Shown: positions 1 through 8,929, numbered from the stretch's first letter. The stretch is 64,000 nucleotides of DNA from Chryseobacterium sp. BGARF1 (GCF_001677955.1 NZ_LELA01000090.1:1-64000); one strand, 5' to 3'. Notes: generated by a model not told the origin, from the sequence alone. Translations and numbers: made by a program.

Positions 1-36
1 CAAGACTATCGCAATCGACCACTCTGCCATCTCTCC
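1..36 (-). tRNA. tRNA-Ser, 5' part only (cut by window edge)
   Basis: Read on the minus strand this is the 5' part of a tRNA: acceptor strand GGAGAGA, a D arm with TGGTCGAttGCG typical of class II serine tRNAs, then the 5' side of the anticodon stem and loop ending in CTTG. The first two anticodon bases would be T and G, which fits serine TGA. The rest, including the variable arm and T arm, lies outside the window, so the identity is inferred from the D arm and the partial anticodon. Confidence 0.8.
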
Positions 37-155
37 TTAAACTCCGATTGTATCGTTGTTTTCAGTGGTGCAAATATAGAAAGTTTTTTTATTCCAACAA
101 AGAAAAATTTCACATTTATTGCAAGTTTATAGCTAAGATTCAAAAAATGAATGAG

Positions 156-1868
156 TTATAAAACTTCAATTTCTTCATTTATTTCGTCATAACTAACAGG
201 GTCAGCAATTTTTTGGTAAAGTTCCCATTCAGCTTCTAGATTTTTATTGGTTTTCATCTCTTCTTCAAGTTTTAAAGTTTCCCTGTATTGCTTAGCTTCA
301 GCTAATAATGTCCATTTGCAACTGATTCCGATAGTTTCCAAATGATTTTTCAGATCACTTAAATTAAGCCTGAAAAACTCTTTCCGAGGATTGATTTTAT
401 TGAGTTGATTTTTAAGGAATTTCTTGTGAAGCTGTCTTTCCAAAGCAGGAGCATCATCAGAATAGATCATCGCATGCACATCAAACTCAAACGGAACGCT
501 TGCGTCACCCAGTTCACGAACCCGGTCTAATGGCTCTAAACGCCTCGTCATCCCAATTTTATAAATATGCTCTCCAAACGAACCGATATTTGATATGACA
601 TATACGTTTCCGGTTTTGGTCTGCTGTGCCATAGAAATCGCTCTTTGATTTTTTTCTTCTGCTTGCTCTAGTTTTCCCTGTAATTCTTCCAATTTCTGTT
701 GAAAAAGAGCTTTCTGTTCTTCATTAGCTCTAGAAACTTGAGCTTCGGCCTTTTCGATTAACCTTTTTAAAGTTTGCTCTTCTTTTTCGGCGTCTTTTAT
801 TGCTTTTTCAAATTCTTTTCTGGCTTTCTCTTCTTCACGGATCTGTTCGCGAATTTCTCTCTGCTCTTCAAGTTCAGCTGCTCTTAATTCTTGTGCTACA
901 ACCGCCCATTTCAGTTCTTCAAGTCTTGCATGGTGATAAATTTCTGAAATCCGTGCATTCCGAAAAGCTTTTCCATTAAAATTTACCAACTGAAAAGCGT
1001 CTTCTATTTTCTGCTTTAAAATACCATAATTATCTTTTTTAACGGTTGATAAAATAGAATCTACCTTTCCGTTGTAGGCATCAATGACAAAATCTACTGC
1101 AGTTTTTTGTCTTTCATTATCCATATATTCACAGATTCCGGCTTGTCGGTTGATAATCATTATTTTATTATTTTGACGGAGTTTTTTCAGGTTTTCTCCG
1201 GCGTCTTTATGACTAAAATCTTCAGCAAGCTGGTCTAGAAGGGTATAGCTTGGTACAAGATATTCATTTCCATAGCCTTTAATGACGTTTTTCATGGCCT
1301 GAATTCTATCTGCAATTTCATTAGCTTCTCTCAGACTTCTGTATGCATCTCCGCCAATGGATTCTGCTTTATTTTCGGCATTATCGATGATTCTTTTAGA
1401 TTCTCTTACAGCGTTTTCATATAAAAGTTCGATTTCTCTCTGCTTCTTTTCGGTTGATTCTTTGATGGCTCTACGTGATTCTTTTGCATTTTCCTGAGCT
1501 TCAAATAATTCCTGATTGCCTTTTTCTCTCAGTTTTTCGTAGTCTTTTTGGGCTTTTTTAAGCAGATATTCACACTCAACTTTTACATCAATAATGTTTT
1601 GATACTGGCTCAGTTCTGCAATTTTATCTCTTAGTTCCCGATTGGTAATCTGAATATACGACAAGTCTTTTTTTGCAGACTGAAGATTTGTTTTTAAAGA
1701 ATTATTTTCAGTCTGATACTTTAATATTTCAGATTGAAACTGATTAATAATTCTTGTTAAATCATTAATTTTAAGATCCTTATTTTTAATTTCATTTTTC
1801 AGCTTATTAGATTTAGTGTAAAAATATACAGTCAATCCAGCAAAGAATACAATGAGTAAAATTTCCAT
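156..1868 (-). CDS. Membrane-anchored coiled-coil protein with DUF4041 and C-terminal T5orf172 (GIY-YIG-like) domain
   Basis: About 570 residues. The N terminus is one hydrophobic helix followed by charged residues, a membrane anchor. Residues ~20-200 and ~330-430 are heptad-rich coiled coils (E/K/Q/R rich). The middle resembles DUF4041. From about residue 430 there is a T5orf172/MUG113 domain of the GIY-YIG nuclease superfamily: VYVISN, YKIGMTRR, a VRELG segment, and ALERQLHKKF carrying the family's conserved Arg and Glu. The start at 1868 (MEILLIV) is preferred over 1898 because it places the membrane helix at the very N terminus. Whether it cuts DNA is unknown; in such proteins the domain may only bind. 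It is monocistronic next to a tRNA gene. Confidence 0.75.
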   Translation of the reverse strand: MEILLIVFFAGLTVYFYTKSNKLKNEIKNKDLKINDLTRIINQFQSEILKYQTENNSLKTNLQSAKKDLSYIQITNRELRDKIAELSQYQNIIDVKVECEYLLKKAQKDYEKLREKGNQELFEAQENAKESRRAIKESTEKKQREIELLYENAVRESKRIIDNAENKAESIGGDAYRSLREANEIADRIQAMKNVIKGYGNEYLVPSYTLLDQLAEDFSHKDAGENLKKLRQNNKIMIINRQAGICEYMDNERQKTAVDFVIDAYNGKVDSILSTVKKDNYGILKQKIEDAFQLVNFNGKAFRNARISEIYHHARLEELKWAVVAQELRAAELEEQREIREQIREEEKARKEFEKAIKDAEKEEQTLKRLIEKAEAQVSRANEEQKALFQQKLEELQGKLEQAEEKNQRAISMAQQTKTGNVYVISNIGSFGEHIYKIGMTRRLEPLDRVRELGDASVPFEFDVHAMIYSDDAPALERQLHKKFLKNQLNKINPRKEFFRLNLSDLKNHLETIGISCKWTLLAEAKQYRETLKLEEEMKTNKNLEAEWELYQKIADPVSYDEINEEIEVL

Positions 1869-2022
1869 GGTTATTAGTTTTGTATTGCAATAATACACAA
1901 ATGTTAGATTATTTCTTTACGGGAAACCGTATTTGAGTTTAAATTAATAGAAGCTAAAGTTTAGTTAAAGTAAAACGCATTAACCTTTTAATATTCATTC
2001 AGCCTCATTCATGATAAAACAC

Positions 2023-2030
2023 TATTTTTG
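2023..2030 (+). promoter_or_regulatory. Bacteroidota -7 box (TATTTTTG)
   Basis: Matches the TAnnTTTG -7 consensus of Bacteroidota sigma-A promoters and lies 13 bases before the ATG of the aspartyl protease gene. No convincing TTTG -33 element was found at the right spacing, so only the -7 box is supported. Confidence 0.4.
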
Positions 2031-2043
2031 ATTAAAATAAATA

Positions 2044-3210
2044 ATGAGAAAATATATATTCTTTGTTTTACTATTTCTTACCATCATAGTTTCTGCACAA
2101 GGAAAAAGGTTTTTTGAATATGGTGAAGCTGAATTAAAAAATCCTGTTGAAAAAATTAATCTGACCTATACCAACGAATTGCCTTTCATTAAGGTAAATA
2201 TCAATGGGAAGATTTATCAGTTTCTTTTTGATAGTGGCGCTCCAACTGTAATTTCTACGTCAATTTACAATGAACTGAATCTTAAGAAAAAACACCGCAT
2301 TAAAGTCACGGATTCCAAAAAAAATAAGCAGGAACAAATCTTTACAGTAGTTCCGGAAATAAAAGTGGATCAAATTGCCTTTAAAAATATTGGAGCCATT
2401 GTGATGGATCTAAAAGGAATTGAGTTTGAATGTTTTAAAATTGACGGGATTATCGGAGCCAATCAAATGGCAAAACTTTTCTGGAGAATTAATTATTCAG
2501 AAAATTCAATAGAAGCAGCCAAAGATTTGGCAAACTTTTCTAAAGAAGGCTACGAAACCGTATTGTCATTTACTCCAAAACCTCAGAAAACACCTGTAAT
2601 AAAAGCTAATATTTTAGATGAAAAGATAGACCTTACTTTTGATACCGGATTTACAGGTACTGTGAGAATTTCTAACAAAGAATATGATCCCAAAAATACT
2701 AAAGTGAAGTTTGTTGAAACTTACGGAACAGGTTCTGTCGGGGCTTTCGGCGCAGGAAAACCTGAAAGTTCATATTATTTTAAACCAAATGAAGTATTTT
2801 TTGATGACCAAAAATTTGAAGAAGAAATTGTTTCTACCGGATCATCAAGTCTTCTTGGAAACGAATTTCTGAAAAAGTTCAGATTTATAATGGATTGGAA
2901 GAATAATAGAATCTATTTAAATAAAATTAAAAATTATCCTTCAAAATTAGAATCTTTTGGTTTTGCTTATCGATTTATAGATTATAAAGCAAAAGTTGTG
3001 TTGCTTTTTAATGGAAGTGATACTCCTCTAAAACTTGACGATGAAATTTTGAGTATAAACAATATAAGTTTAGAAAATCTTGACCAAGAATCTGTTTGTA
3101 AATATCTGCAAGATCGTATAGAAAAAAATCGTGATTCTATCACCATTAAAGTGAAAAGAGAAGGTAAAGTTTTAGATTTTACGATCGCTAAAAAAGAATA
3201 TTTGAAATAA
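2044..3210 (+). CDS. Secreted retropepsin-like aspartyl protease with PDZ domain
   Basis: 388 residues with a signal peptide (hydrophobic stretch, then SAQG cleavage site). Two aspartyl-protease signatures are visible, FDSGAPTVIS near residue 62 and FDTGFTGTVRIS near residue 199, giving the two catalytic Asp of a double-lobed, pepsin-like or retropepsin-repeat fold. Residues ~290-388 form a PDZ-like domain (DDEILSINN, then the ITIKVKREGK strand). Such aspartyl protease-PDZ proteins are common in Bacteroidota and act in the periplasm; the substrate is unknown. It stands alone and is followed by a hairpin terminator. Confidence 0.82.
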   Translation: MRKYIFFVLLFLTIIVSAQGKRFFEYGEAELKNPVEKINLTYTNELPFIKVNINGKIYQFLFDSGAPTVISTSIYNELNLKKKHRIKVTDSKKNKQEQIFTVVPEIKVDQIAFKNIGAIVMDLKGIEFECFKIDGIIGANQMAKLFWRINYSENSIEAAKDLANFSKEGYETVLSFTPKPQKTPVIKANILDEKIDLTFDTGFTGTVRISNKEYDPKNTKVKFVETYGTGSVGAFGAGKPESSYYFKPNEVFFDDQKFEEEIVSTGSSSLLGNEFLKKFRFIMDWKNNRIYLNKIKNYPSKLESFGFAYRFIDYKAKVVLLFNGSDTPLKLDDEILSINNISLENLDQESVCKYLQDRIEKNRDSITIKVKREGKVLDFTIAKKEYLK

Positions 3211-3234
3211 TTAAAACCTATGTTTTAAAAATGA

Positions 3235-3261
3235 GTCCTCAATTTGAGGGCTTTTGTTTTG
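3235..3261 (+). terminator. Rho-independent terminator after the aspartyl protease gene
   Basis: A short stem GTCCTCA / TTGAGGGC followed by a T-rich run (CTTTTGTTTT), 25 bases after the stop codon at 3210. It also separates this gene from the convergent MocR gene. Confidence 0.6.
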
Positions 3262-3271
3262 TCATTTTTTG

Positions 3272-4693
3272 CTACAAAAACTGGCTTAAAGCAATAATGC
3301 TTTCTTCCAATTCTTTTTCTGATAGAGAGCCGTAACCCAACCTAATTCCATTGGCAGATTTATCGAAACTATAATTATCAGGCGGAATAATTTTTATGCC
3401 TTTAGATTTTAAATTTTCGGAAATTTCAAACCAATCAACCTCTTTTTTAGGGCTTATCCAGAAAGCCAAACCACCTTCAGGAATGCAATAATCTGCTTTA
3501 TTTTTAAGATGTTGGTTTAATAATCCTGCAACAGAATCCCGTTTATTTTTATAATAATTCGTCGCTTTTTTGATGTGTCTTTTTACCGTTCCGTCTTTTA
3601 TGAGTTGTAAAACAGCCTGTTCCATAATATTGTCACCTTGCACATCAATTATTTTTCTTAAATCTCCTATTTTTTCGATAAATGAATGATTCTTACAAAC
3701 CAAATATCCGATTCTTAAAGCAGGAGCAACCACTTTACTCATCGTTCCGATGTAAACATAATTTTTAAGTTCAGTTAAACTTGATAAAGGCAAAATAGGA
3801 CGATACCCAAAATGAAATTCATTATCATAATCATCTTCAATAATTGTAAAACCATATTCGTTGGAAAGTTTCATCAATTCTAAACGTCTTTTTAGGCTCA
3901 AAGTAACCGTTGTAGGATATTGCCGATGCGGAGTGATATAAATGGCCTTAATTCGTTTATTTTTCTTTAAATAATGAATAATATCTTCGATGATTAAACC
4001 GTCTTTGTCGACCTTTACAGGTAATAGTTTTGCTCCGGCATTTTCGAAAGTTTTCCAGGCTGGTTTGTATCCCGGATCTTCTATCATCACAAGATCTCCT
4101 TCTTGTAAAAGACATTGCGCCGTTAAATACATCGCCATTTGACTGCCTCTTGTAATGCAGATTTGCTCTTCATCGGTCTGCATTGCTCTTTGATGATTAA
4201 GCATTTGCGCAATTGTTTTTCTGAATTCTATGTCGCCCAATTCATCACCATAACCCATCATTTGCCATTTTGCTTTTCGGTTGAAGATCTGTCGGTACGC
4301 TCTTGCCAGTTCTTCAATCGGTGCAATTTTACTATCCGGATAACCGTCATCAAACTGAATTCTAAAATGATTTTTACCTTTCAAAACAGATGCTTCATTC
4401 GATTTTTGATCTCGACTGTTTTGATGCTGAGAAGGTAAAATATCGGCAACAAAAGTTCCTTTTCTTTCTTTAGTGATCAGCCAGCCTTCATTCAGTAAAA
4501 CATTTAATGCTTCTACAACCGTGTTTCTGTTGACTTTTAAAAGCTGTGCAAGATTTCGGCTTCCTGGTAAAGCATCTCCTGCTTTCAATCTTCCGGAATG
4601 AATGTCATTCGTGATTGCATCGGCTATTTGCAGATAAATTGTTTTTTTTGAATGGCTGTTCAGTTCTATTTGAAATTTCCAATCTCGTAACAT
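3272..4693 (-). CDS. MocR-type regulator (GntR winged helix fused to class I aminotransferase fold)
   Basis: 473 residues. N-terminal GntR winged helix (~10-85: YLQIADAIT, AGDALPGSRNLAQLLKVNRNTV, LLNEGWL) joined to a fold-type I PLP aminotransferase domain (~115-473). The PLP lysine lies in GTMSKVVAPALRIGY. MocR/PdxR/GabR proteins use bound PLP or its adducts to control a nearby operon. Here it is divergent from the cupin-aldolase-thioredoxin operon with a 101-base shared gap, so it most likely controls that operon and itself. The effector cannot be read from the sequence. Confidence 0.88.
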   Translation of the reverse strand: MLRDWKFQIELNSHSKKTIYLQIADAITNDIHSGRLKAGDALPGSRNLAQLLKVNRNTVVEALNVLLNEGWLITKERKGTFVADILPSQHQNSRDQKSNEASVLKGKNHFRIQFDDGYPDSKIAPIEELARAYRQIFNRKAKWQMMGYGDELGDIEFRKTIAQMLNHQRAMQTDEEQICITRGSQMAMYLTAQCLLQEGDLVMIEDPGYKPAWKTFENAGAKLLPVKVDKDGLIIEDIIHYLKKNKRIKAIYITPHRQYPTTVTLSLKRRLELMKLSNEYGFTIIEDDYDNEFHFGYRPILPLSSLTELKNYVYIGTMSKVVAPALRIGYLVCKNHSFIEKIGDLRKIIDVQGDNIMEQAVLQLIKDGTVKRHIKKATNYYKNKRDSVAGLLNQHLKNKADYCIPEGGLAFWISPKKEVDWFEISENLKSKGIKIIPPDNYSFDKSANGIRLGYGSLSEKELEESIIALSQFL

Positions 4694-4738
4694 CTGGACT
4701 ATTTATTTTTATAAATTCTGTATCAGTAAGATGGTCCA
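4694..4738. promoter_or_regulatory. Candidate MocR operator: inverted half-sites TGGACTA / TGGTCCA
   Basis: In the divergent gap, CTGGACTA (4694-4701) touches the MocR start codon, and TGGTCCA (4732-4738) lies just before the -7 box of the cupin operon. They are near-perfect inverted copies about 37 bases apart centre to centre. MocR regulators usually bind two separated half-sites in such gaps; assignment to this regulator is inference. Confidence 0.35.
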
Positions 4739-4747
4739 AATGTACAA

Positions 4748-4755
4748 TACTTTTG
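4748..4755 (+). promoter_or_regulatory. Bacteroidota -7 box (TACTTTTG) of the cupin operon
   Basis: An exact TAnnTTTG match 39 bases before the cupin ATG and directly after the second MocR half-site. A regulator bound there could control RNA polymerase. Confidence 0.5.
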
Positions 4756-4794
4756 TCATGCAATAATGCAATAGGATATTAAAAATTTAAAAAC

Positions 4795-5280
4795 ATGTCA
4801 GAATTAAAAACAGATCAGGAGTCTGAACAAAAACAATTTAGTTCAAAAGATTTTCATCAAACATTTGCAAGACCCACTTTTGTGAAGCCAAGTCACGTGA
4901 TTCACAAAAATGTAGAAAATGAAGGGGTTCATAACCAGTTTTCTGAAGAAAGAAAGCATCCTGTTTTCTTTGTTGATCTTCCTAGTAAAAATGTGAGTAT
5001 GACAATTGGCGGGCTTTTACCAGCACAAAAAACAAACCGTCACCGCCACACTTATGAAACAATTTTATATGTTTTGGAAGGAAAAGGCTGGACCCTGGTT
5101 GAAGATAAAAAAGTAGAGTGGGAAGCTGGAGACGCAGTTTATATTCCATCTTGGGCGTGGCATCAACATCAAAATTTAAGCGACACTGAACCTGCAAGAT
5201 ATATTGCCTGTGAAAATGCGCCACAGCTTCAAAACCTCGGAGTTGCTTTGAGAGAAGAAGAGGGAAGAGATTTCAATTGA
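4795..5280 (+). CDS. Cupin-domain protein
   Basis: 161 residues. A single small beta-barrel cupin domain covers ~65-150: motif 1 HRHTYETILYVLEGKG carries metal-binding His and Glu, and motif 2 runs through GDAVYIPSWAWHQHQN. No signal peptide, so cytosolic. Such proteins are dioxygenases, isomerases or ligand binders. It is the first gene of an operon with a DapA-family aldolase and a small thioredoxin, divergent from a MocR regulator. That context suggests a small-molecule catabolic step, but the substrate cannot be deduced. Confidence 0.8.
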   Translation: MSELKTDQESEQKQFSSKDFHQTFARPTFVKPSHVIHKNVENEGVHNQFSEERKHPVFFVDLPSKNVSMTIGGLLPAQKTNRHRHTYETILYVLEGKGWTLVEDKKVEWEAGDAVYIPSWAWHQHQNLSDTEPARYIACENAPQLQNLGVALREEEGRDFN

Positions 5281-5300
5281 TTATTTAAAACCAAAAAATT

Positions 5301-6200
5301 ATGAATAAAGCACCATTTAAAGGCGTAATTGCTTATCCGATAACTCCTTTTGATCAGGAAGAAAAAGTGGATATTTCTTTATTTAAAACATTGGTGGAAC
5401 GATTGGTCATTTCGGGTTCACACGGAATTGCACCTTTGGGAAGCACTGGAGTTTTACCTTATCTGACTGATGAAGAAAAAGAAGCAATTACAGAAGCAAC
5501 CATTCAGCAGGTTGTGGGAAGAGTTCCTGTTTTGGTTGGAGTTTCGAATCTTACGACTGAAAAAACAATTCATCATGCAAAATTTGCCGAAAATGCCGGA
5601 GCAGATGCCGTGATGATTATTCCGATGAGTTATTGGAAACTGACCGATGATGAAATTGTTGCTCACTACGATGCTGTTGCTTCAAAAATTTCGATTCCGA
5701 TTATGGCATACAATAACCCTGCAACAAGTGGAGTAGATATGTCTCCTGCTTTGCTTAAACGTTTGCTGGAAATTCCGAATGTGACGATGATCAAAGAAAG
5801 TACCGGAGATATTCAGCGAATGCATTATCTGAGAAAAGAATTGGGCGAAGGGGTGGCTTTTTACAACGGTTCAAATCCTTTGGCATTGGCAGCTTTTGCA
5901 GCCGGAGCGAAAGGTTGGTGTACTGCTGCACCGAATTTAATTCCTGAATTGAATATTGAACTTTATAATGCTGTTCAAAATAATGATTTAGAAACTGCTC
6001 AAAACTTATTTTACAAACAGGTTGATCTGTTGAAATTCATTGTGGCTAAAGGTTTACCAAGAGCAGTAAGATCAGGATTAAATATTTTAGGAGAAAATGG
6101 CGGACAATTAAGAAGTCCTTTAAAACCATTAACAACATTGGAAACTTCAGAATTGAAAGAAATTCTGTCGACGATTACCAACAAAGTGTATCAATTATAA
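5301..6200 (+). CDS. DapA/NanA-family class I aldolase (dihydrodipicolinate synthase-like)
   Basis: 299 residues, the usual length of the family, a TIM barrel. The Schiff-base lysine is K165 in VTMIKESTGD and the catalytic tyrosine is Y137 in IMAYNNPATSG. The loop GSTGVLPYLT replaces the GTTGE-type pocket of true DapA, so it may act on a different pyruvate-derived 2-keto acid rather than in lysine biosynthesis. It lies 20 bases after the cupin gene and 25 bases before the thioredoxin gene, so it is co-transcribed. Control by the divergent MocR protein is likely. Family certain, substrate unknown. Confidence 0.82.
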   Translation: MNKAPFKGVIAYPITPFDQEEKVDISLFKTLVERLVISGSHGIAPLGSTGVLPYLTDEEKEAITEATIQQVVGRVPVLVGVSNLTTEKTIHHAKFAENAGADAVMIIPMSYWKLTDDEIVAHYDAVASKISIPIMAYNNPATSGVDMSPALLKRLLEIPNVTMIKESTGDIQRMHYLRKELGEGVAFYNGSNPLALAAFAAGAKGWCTAAPNLIPELNIELYNAVQNNDLETAQNLFYKQVDLLKFIVAKGLPRAVRSGLNILGENGGQLRSPLKPLTTLETSELKEILSTITNKVYQL

Positions 6201-6225
6201 TTCATTTCATTTAAAAACAAACAAA

Positions 6226-6456
6226 ATGTCAAAAGCAATTTTTTATCATGCAGGTTGTCCCGTTTGCGTAAGTGCAGAACAGGATCTTTTACATCTAATT
6301 CCTGAAGATCAGGTAGAAGTAATTCATTTAGGCGAAGAAAAATCAAAAGTAAAAGAAGCAGAAAAAGCAGGTGTAAAATCGGTTCCGGCTTTGGTTTTAC
6401 CTAACGGAAATGTTTTGCATATTAACTTTGGAGCCTCTATTGAAGATTTGAAATAA
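6226..6456 (+). CDS. Small thioredoxin-like protein (CPVC)
   Basis: 76 residues. It starts as a beta strand followed by HAGCPVCVSAEQDLLHLI, a CxxC redox motif at the start of helix 1 as in glutaredoxin/thioredoxin folds. The cis-proline element is SVPALV near residue 52. There is no signal peptide. It is the last gene of the cupin-aldolase operon, followed at once by a terminator. It may reduce an operon enzyme or handle a thiol intermediate; this is inference. Confidence 0.75.
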   Translation: MSKAIFYHAGCPVCVSAEQDLLHLIPEDQVEVIHLGEEKSKVKEAEKAGVKSVPALVLPNGNVLHINFGASIEDLK

Positions 6457-6465
6457 TCAAAAAAA

Positions 6466-6498
6466 CAAAACCCGAAAACAAACTGCTTTCGGGTTTTT
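6466..6498. terminator. Bidirectional terminator
   Basis: Perfect stem AAAACCCGAAA / TTTCGGGTTTT with A-rich and T-rich flanks, placed between the thioredoxin stop (6456) and the convergent M28 peptidase stop (6502). It serves both strands. Confidence 0.85.
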
Positions 6499-6501
6499 AT
6501 T

Positions 6502-7857
6502 TTACCAGTTTTTATCGATCATGTAGATCATTTGCGTCATAATTGTTGCTCCTAATAACAACTCGCGGCGATTAACTTTTTCAAAAGTATCTTCTTCGGT
6601 ATGATGAATATCAAAATATCGCTGAGAATCGGGAACTAACTCAGCCGTAGGAATTCCCATGTCTTTTAAAGGATAAATATCTGTTCCCGAATATCTTCCG
6701 TCAAAATCATAAGCTCCGTAAGGAAGAAAAAGGGGAGACCAGCTCTTGATCTGATCGATCTTGTCATCATCCATTTCCAAAGCAATTCCTCTCGGAGAGA
6801 AACCTCCCGCATCAGATTCTAAGGCAAAAAGATGTTTTTCGTTATTCTCTTTTACCGTTTTACCGTATTGTTGACCGCCTTTCACACCGTTTTCTTCATT
6901 CGCAAAACAAACAACTCTTATCGTGTGATTATTTTTCAGGCCTAAATTTTTAAAGGTTCTCAAAACTTCAATGCTCTGTACAATCCCAGCTCCGTCGTCA
7001 TGAGCTCCTTCACCAACATCCCACGAATCTAAATGTCCACCGACAACAATTACGCTTTTATCTTTATTTCCTGTAATTTCGCCAATCACAGAGTGAGAGA
7101 GCTTTTCAGCTTTCATTCCGCAGTTTGAATTGAGTTTAGCGGTAATTTTTTGTGATTTTAAAAGCAATCCCAATTCGTCTGCAGTGGTATTTCCAATGGC
7201 AACGGCAGGAATTTTCTCTGAATCTCCGTATCTCATCGCTCCGGTATGCGGTACATCATCAAATGCAGAAGAAAGCGATCTTACAATGGCAAATTTTCCA
7301 CCTTTTTTAGCCGTTAAAGCAGCTGCTGTAGACCGATAAACTGCCGCATCGCTGTAGGCTTTAAAAGTCTGAACATAAGACTGACTGAAAGGATAATTAA
7401 AGAAAACAATCTTGTCTTTCACCTGTTCCGGACTCAGTTTATCGTATTCTGCTAAAGATTTTACCATGATGATTTCTCCCGAAACATCTTTTCCGCGTGT
7501 TCCTTCGGAGTTACCAAGAGAAAGCATTTTTAGAGTTTTCCATTTCCCGTTTTGAGCTTTTATTTTTAAAGATTCTTTTCCTCTTTCCCAAACCGGAATC
7601 ATTACTTCCTGTAACCAGACTTTATCGGCTCCGGCTTCTTTAAGTTTTTGTTCTGCCCATTTTACCGATTTTTCATAAGCTTCAGAACCACTCAGTCGAT
7701 GACCAATGTTTTTAGTTAAATCTCTAAGTTCTGTGTAAGATTTTCCTTTATTTAAAATTTCTGTTGAAATTCTGCTGAATTGTATAGAATCTTCTTTGGT
7801 CTGCCCAAATAAGTTTAAGCTTAAAAAGACAACCGCAGCTGATAAAATATTTTTCAT
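6502..7857 (-). CDS. Secreted M28-family zinc aminopeptidase/carboxypeptidase Q-like (active copy)
   Basis: 451 residues with a signal peptide (MKNILSAAVVFLSLNLFGQ). A PA-like insert occupies ~100-250; the M28 catalytic domain follows. All metal and catalytic residues are present: H275 in GGHLDSWD, D287 in AHDDGAG, the E321-E322 pair in ANEENG, the Asp in ESDAGG, and the late His in DIHHTEED. It is predicted to be a periplasmic or secreted zinc exopeptidase. The second M28 gene (8953-10353) is a close paralogue, and two small membrane-protein genes lie between them on the same strand. Confidence 0.88.
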   Translation of the reverse strand: MKNILSAAVVFLSLNLFGQTKEDSIQFSRISTEILNKGKSYTELRDLTKNIGHRLSGSEAYEKSVKWAEQKLKEAGADKVWLQEVMIPVWERGKESLKIKAQNGKWKTLKMLSLGNSEGTRGKDVSGEIIMVKSLAEYDKLSPEQVKDKIVFFNYPFSQSYVQTFKAYSDAAVYRSTAAALTAKKGGKFAIVRSLSSAFDDVPHTGAMRYGDSEKIPAVAIGNTTADELGLLLKSQKITAKLNSNCGMKAEKLSHSVIGEITGNKDKSVIVVGGHLDSWDVGEGAHDDGAGIVQSIEVLRTFKNLGLKNNHTIRVVCFANEENGVKGGQQYGKTVKENNEKHLFALESDAGGFSPRGIALEMDDDKIDQIKSWSPLFLPYGAYDFDGRYSGTDIYPLKDMGIPTAELVPDSQRYFDIHHTEEDTFEKVNRRELLLGATIMTQMIYMIDKNW

Positions 7858-7883
7858 AATTACTTTTTGTTTAGATTTTAAAA

Positions 7884-8348
7884 TTAAAATTTCAACTCTA
7901 CATCGATTTGTCTTCCTTCTTCCAATGCTTTCTTATCCATTGAAGAACCTACTGCAGCTCCGACACCTAAACCAATTGGTAATCCTATTGCCATTAATCC
8001 CATATTTTTCATCAGTAAACCAAAAAGAACTCCGATTGGTAATCCGAAAGCCGTCATTCCTACCGCTAGCCATAATTTTTTATAGTAGCTTTTGGGAACG
8101 ATTTTATGCTCTTTTTCCAAGTGTTTTATGATGAGATTTTGCTTGTCTTTTAAAAATTTCAGCAAAGCTTTATCTAGTAACGTTGTTGAATTGATTTGTT
8201 CGACAATATTATTAACATACTGTACCGCTTCAGAAGGTAATTTTTTATCATTAAGTTTTTCTAAAATTTCCTGAAACTGAGAATAAAGCTCGTTAAGTTT
8301 CGGATTATTTATTTTATCGGATCCTAAGTTTAATTGATTGATTTCCAT
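7884..8348 (-). CDS. Small protein with glycine-rich C-terminal membrane hairpin
   Basis: 154 residues with no recognised family. Residues 1-85 are hydrophilic and helical (LNELYSQFQEILEKLNDKK, LLKFLKDKQNLIIKHLEKEHK). Residues ~92-140 hold two hydrophobic segments rich in Gly (GMTAFGLPIGVLFGLLM, GLMAIGLPIGLGVGAAVG), a glycine-zipper-like hairpin. There is no signal peptide, so it is probably an inner membrane protein with a cytosolic helical domain. It sits 26 bases upstream (on the coding strand: downstream of 8372-8929 and before the M28 gene), suggesting co-transcription. Confidence 0.6.
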   Translation of the reverse strand: MEINQLNLGSDKINNPKLNELYSQFQEILEKLNDKKLPSEAVQYVNNIVEQINSTTLLDKALLKFLKDKQNLIIKHLEKEHKIVPKSYYKKLWLAVGMTAFGLPIGVLFGLLMKNMGLMAIGLPIGLGVGAAVGSSMDKKALEEGRQIDVELKF

Positions 8349-8371
8349 TTTAATATTAGTAATTTATTTGA

Positions 8372-8929
8372 TTAAAAAGGTTGAGAATTGTCGACAGCTT
8401 TGGGAATTTTAAATAATAAAACTAAAGCCCAAATTTGAAGTCCAGTTTGTACAATATTAATGATTCCTACAACAGGATCGTTTTTTATATTAGAAATTAT
8501 AAATGGAATTCCCAAAATGCCTAATCCGAAAAGAACAAGTAATAGATACTTAAACCATTCTATGCCTTTGCTGGTAAAATATGCCAATGTAAAACCAAAA
8601 GCTAAGACAATAATTGCAATGAAAATCTCAAGCCCACTATGTAAAGTATCATACTTCCAGATTAGATTACCAATTCCTAAAAATGCAGAAATATAAAGGA
8701 ATTCAGCAGCTTTTTTATAGTTAGAATGTACGGCTGTATTTGTATTATTTTTATTAGTTTCTTTTGTTGAAAATCTTTCATTCTCTTCATCAGTAAATAT
8801 TCTGCCTCTGGATTTTAAAATTTCATAGGCATATTGATTGGCTTCCGGTACGAATTTACTTTCAGGCTTGATATATTCTTCTAATTCTTGACTTGATTTT
8901 TCTTCTAAAAGCCTTTTGTTAACGCTCAT
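8372..8929 (-). CDS. Hypothetical membrane protein, four predicted helices
   Basis: About 185 residues. The N-terminal ~75 residues are hydrophilic (ELEEYIKPESKFVPEANQYA, EILKSRGRIFTDEENERF). Then come four hydrophobic segments (FLYISAFLGIGNLIW, IFIAIIVLAFGFTLAYF, YLLLVLFGLGILGIPFII, IINIVQTGLQIWALVLLF). The start at 8929 (MSVNKRLL) is preferred over 8959 because the longer form would overlap the upstream M28 gene. The function is unknown. It lies between the two M28 genes on the same strand, so it may be part of one transcript. Confidence 0.6.
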   Translation of the reverse strand: MSVNKRLLEEKSSQELEEYIKPESKFVPEANQYAYEILKSRGRIFTDEENERFSTKETNKNNTNTAVHSNYKKAAEFLYISAFLGIGNLIWKYDTLHSGLEIFIAIIVLAFGFTLAYFTSKGIEWFKYLLLVLFGLGILGIPFIISNIKNDPVVGIINIVQTGLQIWALVLLFKIPKAVDNSQPF

